This document shows positions 5,167-13,920 of a stretch of DNA of 20,361 bases, piece after piece; the first letter of the stretch is position 1, and every line of letters starts with the position of its first letter. The translations under genes were made by a program, and so were the position numbers. The stretch is from NCBI GenBank assembly GCA_031266095.1, contig JAISBR010000210.1, forward strand, positions 1 through 20,361, given 5' to 3'. Source of the DNA: Treponema sp. (GTDB lineage Bacteria > Spirochaetota > Spirochaetia > Treponematales > Breznakiellaceae). The notes below the pieces were generated by a model. That model was not told the DNA's origin, did no database searches, and saw nothing but the letters and a program-made list of their open reading frames with translations.

Positions 5167-6321
5167 CTATATCCCGTGAATGGTCCGGGTGATAATTTCT
5201 TCCTGTAAGACACGATCAAGGTTGACAAAATACTCGCAATAACCGCCAATCCGCACGATCAAATTGCGATACCCCTGGGGATCTTCCATTGCCCGGCGAA
5301 GGCTTTCGGCATCCACAAAATTAATCTGTATCTGGGGACCGCCGTCTCTGAGATACCCTTTCAGCAGTCCCTTAAGAGCCCGTTTTCCCGCCTCACTATG
5401 TACCAGTTCCCGGTTCAGTTTCAGGTTCAACGCATACCCTCCGGTAACTTCTTTATGATCCAGTTTTAAAACGGAATTGAGCATTTTTGCCGGACCTTTG
5501 ACGTCTTTTCCCTGAGAGGGCCCCATGCTGTCACTGAAGGTTTCGCCCCGCCTTCTTCCGTTGGGAGTCGCTCCGGTAATTTCCCCATGGTAGATGTGAA
5601 AGAAATAACCAAACAGCGTCGAAACATACTTGTCCCGTTCTTCCGGTTTATTTAGTTCCATCACCCCGGAGCTAAAGCAGGACAAAATGTCCCGGGCCAG
5701 GGTATCCGCCTCATCATCGTCATTGCCGTACTTTGGAGCTTTGGCATCCATTAATAACCGGTACATCTCGTCACCCTCGAAGTTCCGTTCCAGAATTTCA
5801 CTCATCGCTTGTATGGATAAACGCTTTTCATCATAAACCAGCTTCTTTACCGCCGCCATGGCATCGGCCGCCGTTCCCAAGCCGTAAGCGTAAAAGGACC
5901 AATGCGTGCCAAGTTCGCTTCCTCCCTGAAACATATCCTGGCCTTTTTCAAGGCAGCCGTCGATCATCAGTGAGGCAAAGGGATCGTAGCATTTCCCCGG
6001 AATATCGGCCTGCTTTGTCCGGGCCTCCTCGTAATCGGCGAGCAGGGCTTCCCGGAGGGCGTTTTCGTATGCCCCGCTAAACGCCGAAAAGGAATCAAGC
6101 GCCAGATCCCCCCGGCGGAACCGGTTGAATACCGTCTCGAATACCATGGGAAACGCGATCGGGTCGGTAACGCCCCAGTTGGGCTGCTTACCGGGGATCA
6201 TGATCTCCACACAGCCCATATTATAATAGTCGTTGGCGTATTTTCCCTCGTAGCCCAATTGATTGAGCGCGGCGATCCAGATTTCGTCGTTGTTTGAGCC
6301 GAAGCAGAGCTCCGGGGTATT
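5167..6321 (-). pseudogene. Glycyl radical enzyme (PFL-like), 5'-truncated
   Basis: C-terminal part of a pyruvate-formate-lyase-family glycyl radical enzyme. Homology starts at NTPE (about 6321) and runs to the stop at 5167, about 384 codons; the family is usually near 800 residues. Both catalytic elements survive: the active-site Cys in MGCVEIMIPG and the glycyl radical loop RIGGYCEYFV close to the C-terminus. The GCVE motif points to the dehydratase or other non-PFL branch and not to classical PFL with Cys-Cys. About 400 N-terminal residues are missing. The upstream sequence switches to the PfkB kinase in a different frame, with a GGTATTAAACC repeat at the joint. No activase is present. The remaining frame has no internal stop, so the deletion is recent or the fragment is tolerated; activity is very unlikely. 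Confidence 0.85.
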
Positions 6322-6326
6322 AAACC
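6316..6326. repeat. GGTATTAAACC repeat core at gene junction
   Basis: Exact 11-mer shared with 21-31 and with the arms of the palindrome at 1083-1130. It lies at the point where PfkB-kinase sequence ends (stop TAA at 6320-6322, inside the repeat) and glycyl-radical-enzyme sequence begins. It is best read as the residue of a repeat that took part in the deletion. Confidence 0.65.
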
Positions 6327-6688
6327 AACGCCTTCGAATAATGTAGAAAAATACGGTCTATCCCCGGCGGGGCCAGTATCATTGTATATGAGGTATGGCA
6401 GTCATCGGAAACTATTATATCTCCACCGGCTTCCTGCCGGCTCAGGATAGCAAGAACCAGATCGCCAAAAGAATCCCTCCCTACTTTACCCATCAAAATC
6501 ACCTCGGCGCCAAAAAAAGCCAAGGCTAAACCGGTATTTGATACGGATCCCCCTGTGTTAATATCCGCCGTGCCCACCTCCAGTAATTTTCCCGGGGCAA
6601 AGAACTGTTCAGCGGAAGCCTTTATTCCGTCGGCGAAGATCGGAGCAATATCAAGACAGATGGTTCCTGCCGACACAATCCTTATCAT
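6320..6688 (-). pseudogene. PfkB-family carbohydrate kinase, 3'-truncated
   Basis: N-terminal 122 residues of a ribokinase/PfkB sugar kinase, normally about 300-320 residues. It keeps the substrate-side signature with the di-Gly hinge (INTGGSVSNTGLAL, Gly46-Gly47) and GKVGRDSFGD, but ends after GIDRIFLHY with a few foreign residues. The C-terminal DTxGAGD ATP/anion-hole motif with the catalytic Asp is missing, so it cannot be active. The ATG at 6688 is 6 bases after the transketolase stop, so it was the next gene of that operon. PfkB enzymes phosphorylate sugars or sugar phosphates, fitting the PTS and transketolase neighbours. Confidence 0.85.
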
Positions 6689-6694
6689 AGCGAA

Positions 6695-8662
6695 TCAACG
6701 GTTGATGATTTTCAGCAGGGCCCCGGCGGTGAAACCCAGATGCTCGGCGGTTTTCGTGGCCGGACCGGATTCACCAAAGCGATCGATGGAGAGAATGTCC
6801 TCCGGTTTGGCCCAGCGTTCCCAGCCGCTGTGAACGCCGGCTTCACAGACGATAACTCTTGTCCCCGGAGGAACCAGGGCGTCACGGATTGCGCCGGGCT
6901 GGGATTCAAAGAGTTCCTTGCTTATCATTGAGATCACCCGGATTTTTTTATTTCCCGATTTTTCAGCGGCTTCCAGGGCAAGACCCACTTCGGAACCGGT
7001 AGCGATGATCACCGCGTCCGGGGTTCCGCCTTCGGCCTGCCTGGTGACATAAGCGCCGGTACGGATGGTGTTTCTCCAGTCCGGGTCCGCTTTGGGAAAG
7101 ACCGTGAGGTTTTGCCGGGAAAGGATGAGGGCGGTGGGACCGTCGCCGCGCTCCATGGCCATAGCCCAGGCTTCGGCGGTCTCCTCGGCGTCGGCGGGAC
7201 GCAGCGTGCGCAGCTGCGGCATGACCCTGAGGCTGGCAAGGTGTTCAATGGGCTGATGGGTGGGACCGTCTTCTCCCACAAAGATCGAATCGTGCGTAAG
7301 GACGTAAACCACGGGCTGTTTCATCAGCGCCGAAAGGCGGAGCGCGGGACGAAGGTAATCCGAGAAGACCATAAAGGTGGCGCAGAATGAGCGGAGACCG
7401 CCGTGCAGGGAGATGCCGTTGCAGATGGCGGCCATTGCGAATTCCCGGATGCCGAAATGGATGTAGCGTCCCGCGCGGTTCTGCCGGGTCCAGGTACCGG
7501 CGTCTGCGGGAAGGCCCACCGCATTGGGGCTTTTAAGATCCGCCGCGCCGCCTACCAGGTTGGCGTTGGCCGCTGCGACCGCCGCCAGTACCTTGTTACC
7601 GGCGGAACGGGTGGCAATGCTATCCCCACAGTTAAAAGAGGGGAGTGCGCCGGGCGCGGCTTTGCCGGAATGAAATTGATCCCACTCTTTGCGCTTTTCA
7701 GGATTTTCCTTTGACCATTCGTCAAACAGCGCCTGCCAATCGGCGCGGTTTTTTTTCCATTCAAACTGCTTTGCCTTGAAATAGTCCCGTGCTTCCGGGG
7801 CGATGTAGAAGTCACCGGGGATTCCCAGGCTGGCCCTGGCTGCGGCGACTTCCTCCGCGCCCAGAGGCGCGCCGTGAATGCCGGCGGTGTTCTGCTTGTT
7901 GGGCGCACCCTTACCGATGATCGAGGTGAGAATGATAAGGCTGGGCTTGCCGGGTTCCGCCTTTGCCTGGGTGGTAAGTTTCATTATTTCCTCAAAATCG
8001 TACATGGAACCCCGGAGTATCTGCCAACCGTAGGCTTCGTAACGCCTGGCCGTGTCTTCGGTAAAGGCGAGATCGGTACTGCCGTCAATGGTGATCTTGT
8101 TTGAATCGTAGAACACAATGAGCTTGCCCAGGCCCTGGTGGCCGGCAAAAGAACTGGCCTCGGCGGCAACCCCTTCCATAAGACAACCGTCGCCGGCGAG
8201 GACGTATGTGTAATGATCCACGATTGTATGCGTGCCGCTGTTGAAACGGGCAGCCAGCATTGTTTCCGCTGCCGCGAAGCCAACCGCCATAGAGAGGCCC
8301 TGGCCCAGCGGGCCGCTGGTGGCCTCAATACCGGCGGCCATGCCGTATTCGGGATGCCCCGCGGCACGGGAACCTATCTGCCTGAAGGACTTGATGTCAT
8401 CCAAACTGATATCCTTGTAGCCCGCAAGGTGCAGCAGGGAATAGAGTAACATGGACCCGTGTCCCGCCGACAGAATGAAACGATCCCGGTCCGCCCAGGC
8501 AGGATCCGATGGGTCATGGCGCAGCAATTCGCCGTAGAGAATCGCACCTAACTCGGCCGCTCCCAGGGGGAGGCCGGGATGCCCTGAATTGGCTTTCTGA
8601 ATGGCGTCTATAGTCAGCGCCCGCACGCTTAACGCGGTCTTTTCCAGTGCCGTGATGTTCAT
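6695..8662 (-). CDS. tkt: Transketolase
   Basis: Full-length (655 residues) thiamine-diphosphate enzyme that moves two-carbon ketol units between sugar phosphates in the pentose phosphate pathway. Seen in order: SGHPGLPLGAAELGA (His28), SAGHGSMLLYSLLHL (His68), TSGPLGQGLSMAVG, the ThDP/metal motif GDGCLMEG (157-164) with Asn188, GIHGAPLG, the pyrimidine-domain THDSIFVGEDGPTHQP, and the C-terminal IATGSEVGLALEAAEK. ATG 8662 is preferred over TTG 8683 because AAGGAG lies seven bases before it. It starts 17 bp after the EIIA stop and is followed by the kinase 6 bp after its own stop, so all three share an operon. A transketolase inside a PTS operon suggests it is a second, pathway-specific copy. 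Confidence 0.95.
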   Translation of the reverse strand: MNITALEKTALSVRALTIDAIQKANSGHPGLPLGAAELGAILYGELLRHDPSDPAWADRDRFILSAGHGSMLLYSLLHLAGYKDISLDDIKSFRQIGSRAAGHPEYGMAAGIEATSGPLGQGLSMAVGFAAAETMLAARFNSGTHTIVDHYTYVLAGDGCLMEGVAAEASSFAGHQGLGKLIVFYDSNKITIDGSTDLAFTEDTARRYEAYGWQILRGSMYDFEEIMKLTTQAKAEPGKPSLIILTSIIGKGAPNKQNTAGIHGAPLGAEEVAAARASLGIPGDFYIAPEARDYFKAKQFEWKKNRADWQALFDEWSKENPEKRKEWDQFHSGKAAPGALPSFNCGDSIATRSAGNKVLAAVAAANANLVGGAADLKSPNAVGLPADAGTWTRQNRAGRYIHFGIREFAMAAICNGISLHGGLRSFCATFMVFSDYLRPALRLSALMKQPVVYVLTHDSIFVGEDGPTHQPIEHLASLRVMPQLRTLRPADAEETAEAWAMAMERGDGPTALILSRQNLTVFPKADPDWRNTIRTGAYVTRQAEGGTPDAVIIATGSEVGLALEAAEKSGNKKIRVISMISKELFESQPGAIRDALVPPGTRVIVCEAGVHSGWERWAKPEDILSIDRFGESGPATKTAEHLGFTAGALLKIINR

Positions 8663-8679
8663 AATAATGCTCCTTATCG

Positions 8680-9174
8680 TCAAGATGCCCCTGTCCAGGC
8701 TGCTTCCGCCTCCCTGATCGCCGCGACGATTTCTTCTCTTGAAGGCCGGGCCTCAACCAGGGAATAGAATTTTTCCTGCTGACAGAGAAAATTAATTTTT
8801 GACAATGTGTCGAGATGCTGTTCCGCGGATGACGAAACAATGAGAAAAACGGTGTGTATCTTGCTGCCGTCCGGGGCGTTCCAGGCAAGGGGCTGAATGG
8901 GGAAGCCTATCGCCACAAAGGGTTCGTCTCCCTCCCCCAGGACGGGAACGCGGGGATGGGGCAGGGCAATACCCCTGCCGATAGCGGTAGACATCAGCGC
9001 TTCCCGTTCCAGCATGGCCTGTAACAGAGCCTCTTTTTTCAGAGAGGGAAAGACCGGCACCAGGCCGATCAGCACGGCGATAATTTCATCGGGATACGAG
9101 CCGGATACGTTATAGTATACACCGCCCCGTTCAATTAAAGCGGCAAGGCTTTGTGCTTCAACTTTATCAGTCAT
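8680..9174 (-). CDS. PTS EIIA component, fructose/Ntr type (PTS_EIIA_2)
   Basis: A single-domain 164-residue EIIA. The phosphorylation-site motif is intact: STAIGRGIALPHPRVP with His73. Such proteins take phosphate from HPr, then either pass it to a membrane EIIB/EIIC or, as in EIIA-Ntr, work as regulators. No EIIB or EIIC gene is nearby, which favours a regulatory role or partners elsewhere. ATG 9174 is chosen because it overlaps the upstream gene's stop in an ATGA and has a GGTGGAAAA ribosome site; the frame is open to 9198. Transketolase follows at once. Confidence 0.9.
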   Translation of the reverse strand: MTDKVEAQSLAALIERGGVYYNVSGSYPDEIIAVLIGLVPVFPSLKKEALLQAMLEREALMSTAIGRGIALPHPRVPVLGEGDEPFVAIGFPIQPLAWNAPDGSKIHTVFLIVSSSAEQHLDTLSKINFLCQQEKFYSLVEARPSREEIVAAIREAEAAWTGAS

Positions 9175-11168
9175 TTTTCCACCGAATATACCGCGCAAAG
9201 GTTTTTGTTGCAGCGTTCCATGTCAAACAAGCCGGGAACAAAATCCGGTCCAAGCTCGTGCAGGGCGGCCTGTTTTTCCATATCACTGCCGTTTTCCAGG
9301 GCGCCGAGGATCTTTTTGAACCGCAGCGGGCCGGCGATTACTTCGGGCGGCGCAACGCCGGCGCCGGCCGCGCAGCGTATAAGCTCATGTTCCCCCGGCT
9401 GATAGGAAGAAAGAATGATCGCTTTGATATTCCAGTTTGTTCCATACTCATACAGCAGCTCGGTAATGCCCTCGTCGCAGAGTACCCTTATCCGTGTTTT
9501 TTCGTCCGGGTCTTTCACCTCCGCGCCGCTTTTATAGCTGAACCGGTAATGGTAACTGTTCTTCCAATCCAGGCATGTCTGAATCAGCAGGTGCAGTTCT
9601 TCCATGGTGCAGTCACCGGGGATCAGGGCGCGGCGCCAGACATCGGTTCCGCTGACACTGATCTGTATTGACCACCAGGCGCCCTCCATAGCTTTGCCCG
9701 TGCCGCCGCGGACAACCAGCAGGTTGTTCCGTCTGAAGTTATCCATGGCGCTGTCGATTAGCTCTTTGATGTCGCTATAGGTTTCGATCATGCTGTCCAG
9801 AGAATTGTCCATGGCTTCCAGTTCCAACTCAGGCGGCACTTTATCAATATCAAGATCCTCAAGCAGGCTGGCGGCGTGTCCCTGAATCTGGGAGAGAACA
9901 ATGAAGACATGTTTAGGCAGCCATGTGGAATCGATTTCACCCTTTTGCAGCCGGGCCGCAAGCTCGATTACCGCGGTATGCAGCTCGGCTACCCGCTGAC
10001 GAGTGGGACCCATGCTTTGGTCGGAAAACAACGAATAATGCGCTCCCATTTCGTCCATGGTGTCGGAAATATAATCCGCGAGCATATCCCATTCCACTTC
10101 CTCAAGATGAATCAGCGGCGGCACAATTCTATCAATGACCTGGTCAATATCCTTCTCGTTGCGGAACAATGCATCCCGCACGTATGAGAGAATCACGAAT
10201 TCGGATATGGGGACATTTTTTTTGAAGAGCATATCTTCAATCACTGTCCGGTCCGGCGGGACCGTGAGGCCCTCAAGCTTTTTACTGTCGGGTATCTCTT
10301 TCCCCGCAAACCAGAACCGGGTTTCGATTCCGTAGGGTACGGTTTCAATACGATCGGTTTTTTCGTAGAGAAAATCTTCCAGAGAATAGGCGGGTACTTC
10401 CCGCATACGCTTGCCGCCGTACCAGTAGGCGTAAGCGATCTGCTCCTCGGTGGAAGTCCCCGGTCCCAGAAGGGCAAAGCTGTCCTCAAAGCCTCCCTCG
10501 GCGGCCTCGAACCAGTTGTACAGATCGGTCTGGGCCCATTCGTCTTTTCCTATTTTTTCCAATTCAAAGCGGCCCTCTTTCCAGTTCATGTTATGTGCCA
10601 CAAAACGATCGCCGGGCACAAAAGAAGTCTCCCGGTAAATGTTGCGCATATCCAAAGTATGGATGGAAACTTCCGGCGGATCTTCGTAAGGATCGCAGTT
10701 AAAGGCGAATTCATTTTCAGGGTTATCCCTGGCCACATATTGGGGGGCGTATTCTTCACCAAACAGGCAATAGTAAGGGTAAAAATCTTCGGGGGCGCCC
10801 TCAGTGGTGGTGGAAGGAACAGGTGAACCTTTCCAGTAAAATTCGTATTCATGGGGCATTAGTATTGGATTGGCGAAGGGGAGGCAGCGGTGGCCCGGGA
10901 TAAGGATGCCGTTGAGCAGTTCCAGCCTGGAGGGGTTGATTACAAAGCGTACCGGCTCAAAACAGCCCCGCCGGGAAACCCACTGCTGGTTGTCAAGCCG
11001 GAAGGCGATGTTTCGGGAATCAATGAGCGCCGCGATTTCCATGACCATCCTGCTGTTCCGTTTGGGTTCCAGCATGTACACAAAGGCGGTTACATCATCC
11101 ATGGTAAAAGGCTCGGTTACGTTTTCGAGAAAATCGTAAAGCGCGTCTTCCTGCATCGGGGTCATCAT
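9171..11168 (-). CDS. Large protein with C-terminal pRiA4b ORF-3-like domain
   Basis: About 665 residues, soluble, no signal peptide. The C-terminal part (roughly residues 510-610) matches the plasmid pRiA4b ORF-3 domain (PF07929): WSIQISVSGTDVWRRALIPG followed by MEELHLLIQTCLDWKNSYHYRF. The function of that domain is unknown. The N-terminal 450 residues are acidic and aromatic and I recognise no family there; helical stretches lie around 380-500. The start is unclear: ATG 11168, 11165 or 11156, or a TTG at 11201; none has a strong ribosome site. It overlaps the EIIA gene by four bases (ATGA), showing translational coupling. Confidence 0.75.
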   Translation of the reverse strand: MMTPMQEDALYDFLENVTEPFTMDDVTAFVYMLEPKRNSRMVMEIAALIDSRNIAFRLDNQQWVSRRGCFEPVRFVINPSRLELLNGILIPGHRCLPFANPILMPHEYEFYWKGSPVPSTTTEGAPEDFYPYYCLFGEEYAPQYVARDNPENEFAFNCDPYEDPPEVSIHTLDMRNIYRETSFVPGDRFVAHNMNWKEGRFELEKIGKDEWAQTDLYNWFEAAEGGFEDSFALLGPGTSTEEQIAYAYWYGGKRMREVPAYSLEDFLYEKTDRIETVPYGIETRFWFAGKEIPDSKKLEGLTVPPDRTVIEDMLFKKNVPISEFVILSYVRDALFRNEKDIDQVIDRIVPPLIHLEEVEWDMLADYISDTMDEMGAHYSLFSDQSMGPTRQRVAELHTAVIELAARLQKGEIDSTWLPKHVFIVLSQIQGHAASLLEDLDIDKVPPELELEAMDNSLDSMIETYSDIKELIDSAMDNFRRNNLLVVRGGTGKAMEGAWWSIQISVSGTDVWRRALIPGDCTMEELHLLIQTCLDWKNSYHYRFSYKSGAEVKDPDEKTRIRVLCDEGITELLYEYGTNWNIKAIILSSYQPGEHELIRCAAGAGVAPPEVIAGPLRFKKILGALENGSDMEKQAALHELGPDFVPGLFDMERCNKNLCAVYSVEK

Positions 11169-11213
11169 AATAACTATGACCTGAAACAGAGAAATCTGCA
11201 AGAGTTTAACCGC

Positions 11214-12017
11214 CTACCAGCCCAGTATCCGCCGCCGGTATGCTGTGCCGATGCGGGCAAGGCTTGTTTCGAGGCTTTCGCCGGGCGCGGCCTGCCGCCG
11301 CAGATCAATGGTAAACTGGTTCATAGAAAAGTGGCGGTATACAAAGAGCCATTCCCAAAGCGGGGACCTGCCCGTGATTCCGGCTGCGGCCTGCCTGCCT
11401 GCCGGGGCTCGGTACAATTCCCCCAGGGTTTCGGTGTAGGCCGCAAAAATCCCGTCAGGCCTCATTTCAGAATAACCGGTGATCCAAACCGGAACGGGCG
11501 CCAGTGCCTGATGAAACTCCAGGAGCAGGCGGGCCATGGTTCGCTGGGATTCCGCCAGAGCTTTAACGAGGCCGGGGCCGCCCAAGCGGCAGAGTTCCCG
11601 CAGATCGGCGGTACGGGGTGTGTGGATAGGGGTCTTGTTAAGGATAACGGTGTTTTCACGGAAGTCGATACCCAGGGAGGGATTGCCGCGGAAGAATCCT
11701 TCCGCGATTTTTCCCGAAGGCCCCACCAGGTAGCGCCGGTTCACGGCGGCCTGTTCCCGCCGGCCCGGATTGTCCGCCACCAGGATCAGCCGGATTTCAC
11801 TGCCGGCGCTTACATCGTCCAGCGCGCCGTTGTATACGATGGGGGTCTCCACCGTGTAGACTTGACCGGAAGCTCCGGCGGCTTTCCCCCCGCTCCGGCG
11901 GTTCACCAGTTCCTGCTGCGCGCTCCCTAGTTTCGGAAGGCCGCAGCGAAGCTCCTCAAGGGCGAAACGGTAATGGTCCCTGGCTTTAACAAACCGGTTC
12001 CAGGCAGCGCGCTGCAT
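11214..12017 (-). CDS. Uracil-DNA-glycosylase-superfamily-like protein
   Basis: A 267-residue soluble protein. The stretch LILVADNPGRREQAAVNRRYLVGPSGKIAEGFF (78-109 region) resembles motif A of family 4/5 uracil-DNA glycosylases (GExPGxxEDxxGxPFVGxAG), and VILNKTPIHTP follows where NxxKCRPP is usual. The four iron-sulfur cysteines of family 4 are not seen; only one Cys precedes the motif, so it may be a derived, non-canonical member. YRHFSMNQF may replace the HPS motif. Catalysis is unproven. ATG 12017 has a weak ribosome site. It appears to be the first gene of the EIIA/transketolase operon, 45 bp before the next start. Confidence 0.55.
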   Translation of the reverse strand: MQRAAWNRFVKARDHYRFALEELRCGLPKLGSAQQELVNRRSGGKAAGASGQVYTVETPIVYNGALDDVSAGSEIRLILVADNPGRREQAAVNRRYLVGPSGKIAEGFFRGNPSLGIDFRENTVILNKTPIHTPRTADLRELCRLGGPGLVKALAESQRTMARLLLEFHQALAPVPVWITGYSEMRPDGIFAAYTETLGELYRAPAGRQAAAGITGRSPLWEWLFVYRHFSMNQFTIDLRRQAAPGESLETSLARIGTAYRRRILGW

Positions 12018-12067
12018 GACTGATAATAGCGTAAATCCCTTTTAGCCCGCAATCGGTATTTTGGGGA

Positions 12068-12105
12068 GGCTCATTCGTATTGGGGGTTTCATATTTGAAT
12101 AAGCC
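12068..12105. terminator. Imperfect hairpin downstream of tRNA-Leu
   Basis: GGCTCATTC (12068-12076) and GAATAAGCC (12097-12105) form a 9-bp stem with one mismatch between the tRNA and the next minus-strand gene. Its loop, CGTATTGGGGGTTTCATA, looks like a decayed copy of the GGTATTGG..GGTTTCATACC repeat at 19530-19555. It may end the tRNA transcript, but there is no good T-run. Confidence 0.35.
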
Positions 12106-12135
12106 TGTACCCTGGCATCGTTTATGGATTCTTTA

Positions 12136-12218
12136 TGCCGGCGGAGAGACTTGAACTCTCACGAGGTCGCCCTCAGTAGATTTTGAGTCTACCGTGTCTG
12201 CCATTCCACCACGCCGGC
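12136..12218 (-). tRNA. tRNA-Leu (anticodon CAA)
   Basis: An 83-nt class II tRNA. The acceptor stem GCCGGCG pairs with CGCCGGC, with discriminator A73 at 12136. The anticodon stem GTAGA/TCTAC carries the loop CTCAAAA, giving anticodon CAA, which reads UUG. A long variable arm (about 15 nt) and an AGAGTTCAAGTCTCT T-arm are present, as expected for leucine. CCA is not encoded. Confidence 0.95.
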
Positions 12219-12246
12219 AGAACGCCGCGTCAAACGACGTTAGTTC

Positions 12247-12276
12247 ACTATACCCCAACACCCGTCTTTGCCGCAA
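12247..12276 (-). promoter_or_regulatory. Promoter of tRNA-Leu
   Basis: On the minus strand, TTGCGG (12276-12271) and TATAGT (12252-12247) are 18 bases apart. Transcription would begin near 12240, about 22 bases before the mature tRNA 5' end. Confidence 0.5.
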
Positions 12277-12283
12277 GGCCCGG

Positions 12284-12303
12284 CGCTCATTCCCCAATGA
12301 GCG
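12284..12303. repeat. CGCTCATT/AATGAGCG hairpin
   Basis: A perfect 8-bp stem with a CCCC loop between the DUF1015 gene and the tRNA promoter. It probably ends or trims the DUF1015 transcript; there is no T-run. Confidence 0.35.
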
Positions 12304-12384
12304 TCGGCGTTGATCTCACCGGTATTGAACTACAGTTCCCTGGTTATTGATTTCAACATTGACTCCTTTGCCTAAAACGACCGC

Positions 12385-13770
12385 TTAAAACAACTTTCTG
12401 CATTCAAGGTAAAAACGCTTCTCTATAGCTTCACCCATGGAGAAACTCTTTCGGGGCAGAGGGCCGGTACGGGCCACAGTTTCAAAAAGGCCGGCCTTTT
12501 TTACCGGCGGTAATAAAATACCCACTGCCCGGCGCTCAGGCGCGGATGCCAGACGGAACAGTTCTTCCTCACCGTGGATGTAGTCGATGGACAGGGACTC
12601 GCCGCCGGACCTGGTCGCCTGCTCCAGATGACGGTCCAACAGGGGCTGAAGGTCCGCCGTGGCAATACCGCCGGCGCTGGTCTCGACCAGCGCATAACGG
12701 TTTCCCGATGCGCTGCCGCGGGAGACGAGGCCGAAGCGGTTTCCGGAACAGGACTCGGCGGTCAGCCGGACCAGTTCCTCCCGGCCGCTCAATCCCCGGC
12801 TGGAACAATCAGGCAGTCCGGTGAGCAGCGATAATACTTCGTCAAAATTCATGCCGAATATGACCCGGTGTATGGGTTCAAATGTGATAGCCGGATCATA
12901 GATGCTCTCAATCTCCACCATGGCGTAACGGCAGCGGTGTTCAGACAAAGCGCCGCCATGGTTTTTTTTGTATTCTTCCCAGACGCCTTTCGCGGCGGCC
13001 AGTGAATGATTGCCGTCTCCCACAGCGAAGAGAAAGGGCGCGCCCCCTCTGTTTCCGTCAGCCGAAATGCCCGCGCCGTCGGGCTCGTAACGGGCCAGGG
13101 ACCGCCGGACAAGTTCTTCAAGCCTTGCGGCGAGAAAAGCCCAGTCTTTTTCTTTATCCAGGAACCAGCCGCTTACATTGCCGGAATCCATCATCAAAGC
13201 GGTTTGGTAAACCGGCGGCGCTTTTTTTGCCTGTTCTCCCAGGGCCGGTAAAAGGCCCTCGGCATCATCGTCAATGAGCAGGAGAATATGGGACGTTTCC
13301 AGAGGGGCGCTCCGGCGTATGTCCATCCTGGGGGGAATCCGTTCCGGCACCGTGCCCTCAGTGGAGCGGATCAGGGGCCGGGCCGGGGTCGCCCAATGGT
13401 ATTGTTCCAGATCCACCGCCGCGACCAGTCCCCGGCGGCCCCGCTGAAAAGGAGTATCCCGTTCCAGATATATGCAGCCTCGCCGGGCTTTGGCGAGAAT
13501 TCCCCCGCCCAGATAGCGTTCCATGGTTTCGTGAATATCTTTGATCCGCCGGGGCCTGTCTTCCCCGGAAAGAAAAACCTCGGGAAATATCAGGTTTAAG
13601 GTTGAAGGCGCTCCGACAGCGGTATTCTTCACGTTTTCCCAGTAATCCCGATCCTGGGTGAACTGATCGCAGGCAATAACCGCCCATTTTCGCAAATCGA
13701 TACCTTGGGGCAGCATAATTTCCGGGATCATCAGGCCCAGGTCCGCGAATTTTTGTTCGAAATTCTTCAT
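12385..13770 (-). CDS. DUF1015 family protein
   Basis: A 461-residue soluble protein matching DUF1015 (PF06245) over its whole length. It starts LMIPEIMLPQGIDLRKWAVI with the ACDQFTQDRDYW segment and has the invariant-looking GDGNHSLAAAK in the middle and SIDYIHGEEELFRLA near the end. Members are widespread in anaerobes, often near serine or phosphoglycerate genes; the activity is unknown. ATG 13770 matches the family start but has only a weak AT-rich leader. It stands alone between the LuxR-type regulator upstream (150 bp) and the tRNA. Confidence 0.9.
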   Translation of the reverse strand: MKNFEQKFADLGLMIPEIMLPQGIDLRKWAVIACDQFTQDRDYWENVKNTAVGAPSTLNLIFPEVFLSGEDRPRRIKDIHETMERYLGGGILAKARRGCIYLERDTPFQRGRRGLVAAVDLEQYHWATPARPLIRSTEGTVPERIPPRMDIRRSAPLETSHILLLIDDDAEGLLPALGEQAKKAPPVYQTALMMDSGNVSGWFLDKEKDWAFLAARLEELVRRSLARYEPDGAGISADGNRGGAPFLFAVGDGNHSLAAAKGVWEEYKKNHGGALSEHRCRYAMVEIESIYDPAITFEPIHRVIFGMNFDEVLSLLTGLPDCSSRGLSGREELVRLTAESCSGNRFGLVSRGSASGNRYALVETSAGGIATADLQPLLDRHLEQATRSGGESLSIDYIHGEEELFRLASAPERRAVGILLPPVKKAGLFETVARTGPLPRKSFSMGEAIEKRFYLECRKLF

Positions 13771-13920
13771 AATTTATTATCTTACAATATAGTAGAAAGC
13801 ATTGAATATGCCCGGCGGGCGCGGAGTGTCAGGAGTTGGTAAGGCCGCCTCCGCGTGCTGGCGGGGAGGCGTATTCCTCCGGTAAAAACGCGTCCCATTT
13901 CCTTCCCCGCCGGCCGTTTT

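Noticed and set aside
10890..11930. 346-codon plus-strand frame
   Set aside because: Lies antisense to the UDG-like and pRiA4b-domain genes, has shadow-type composition and no recognisable motif.
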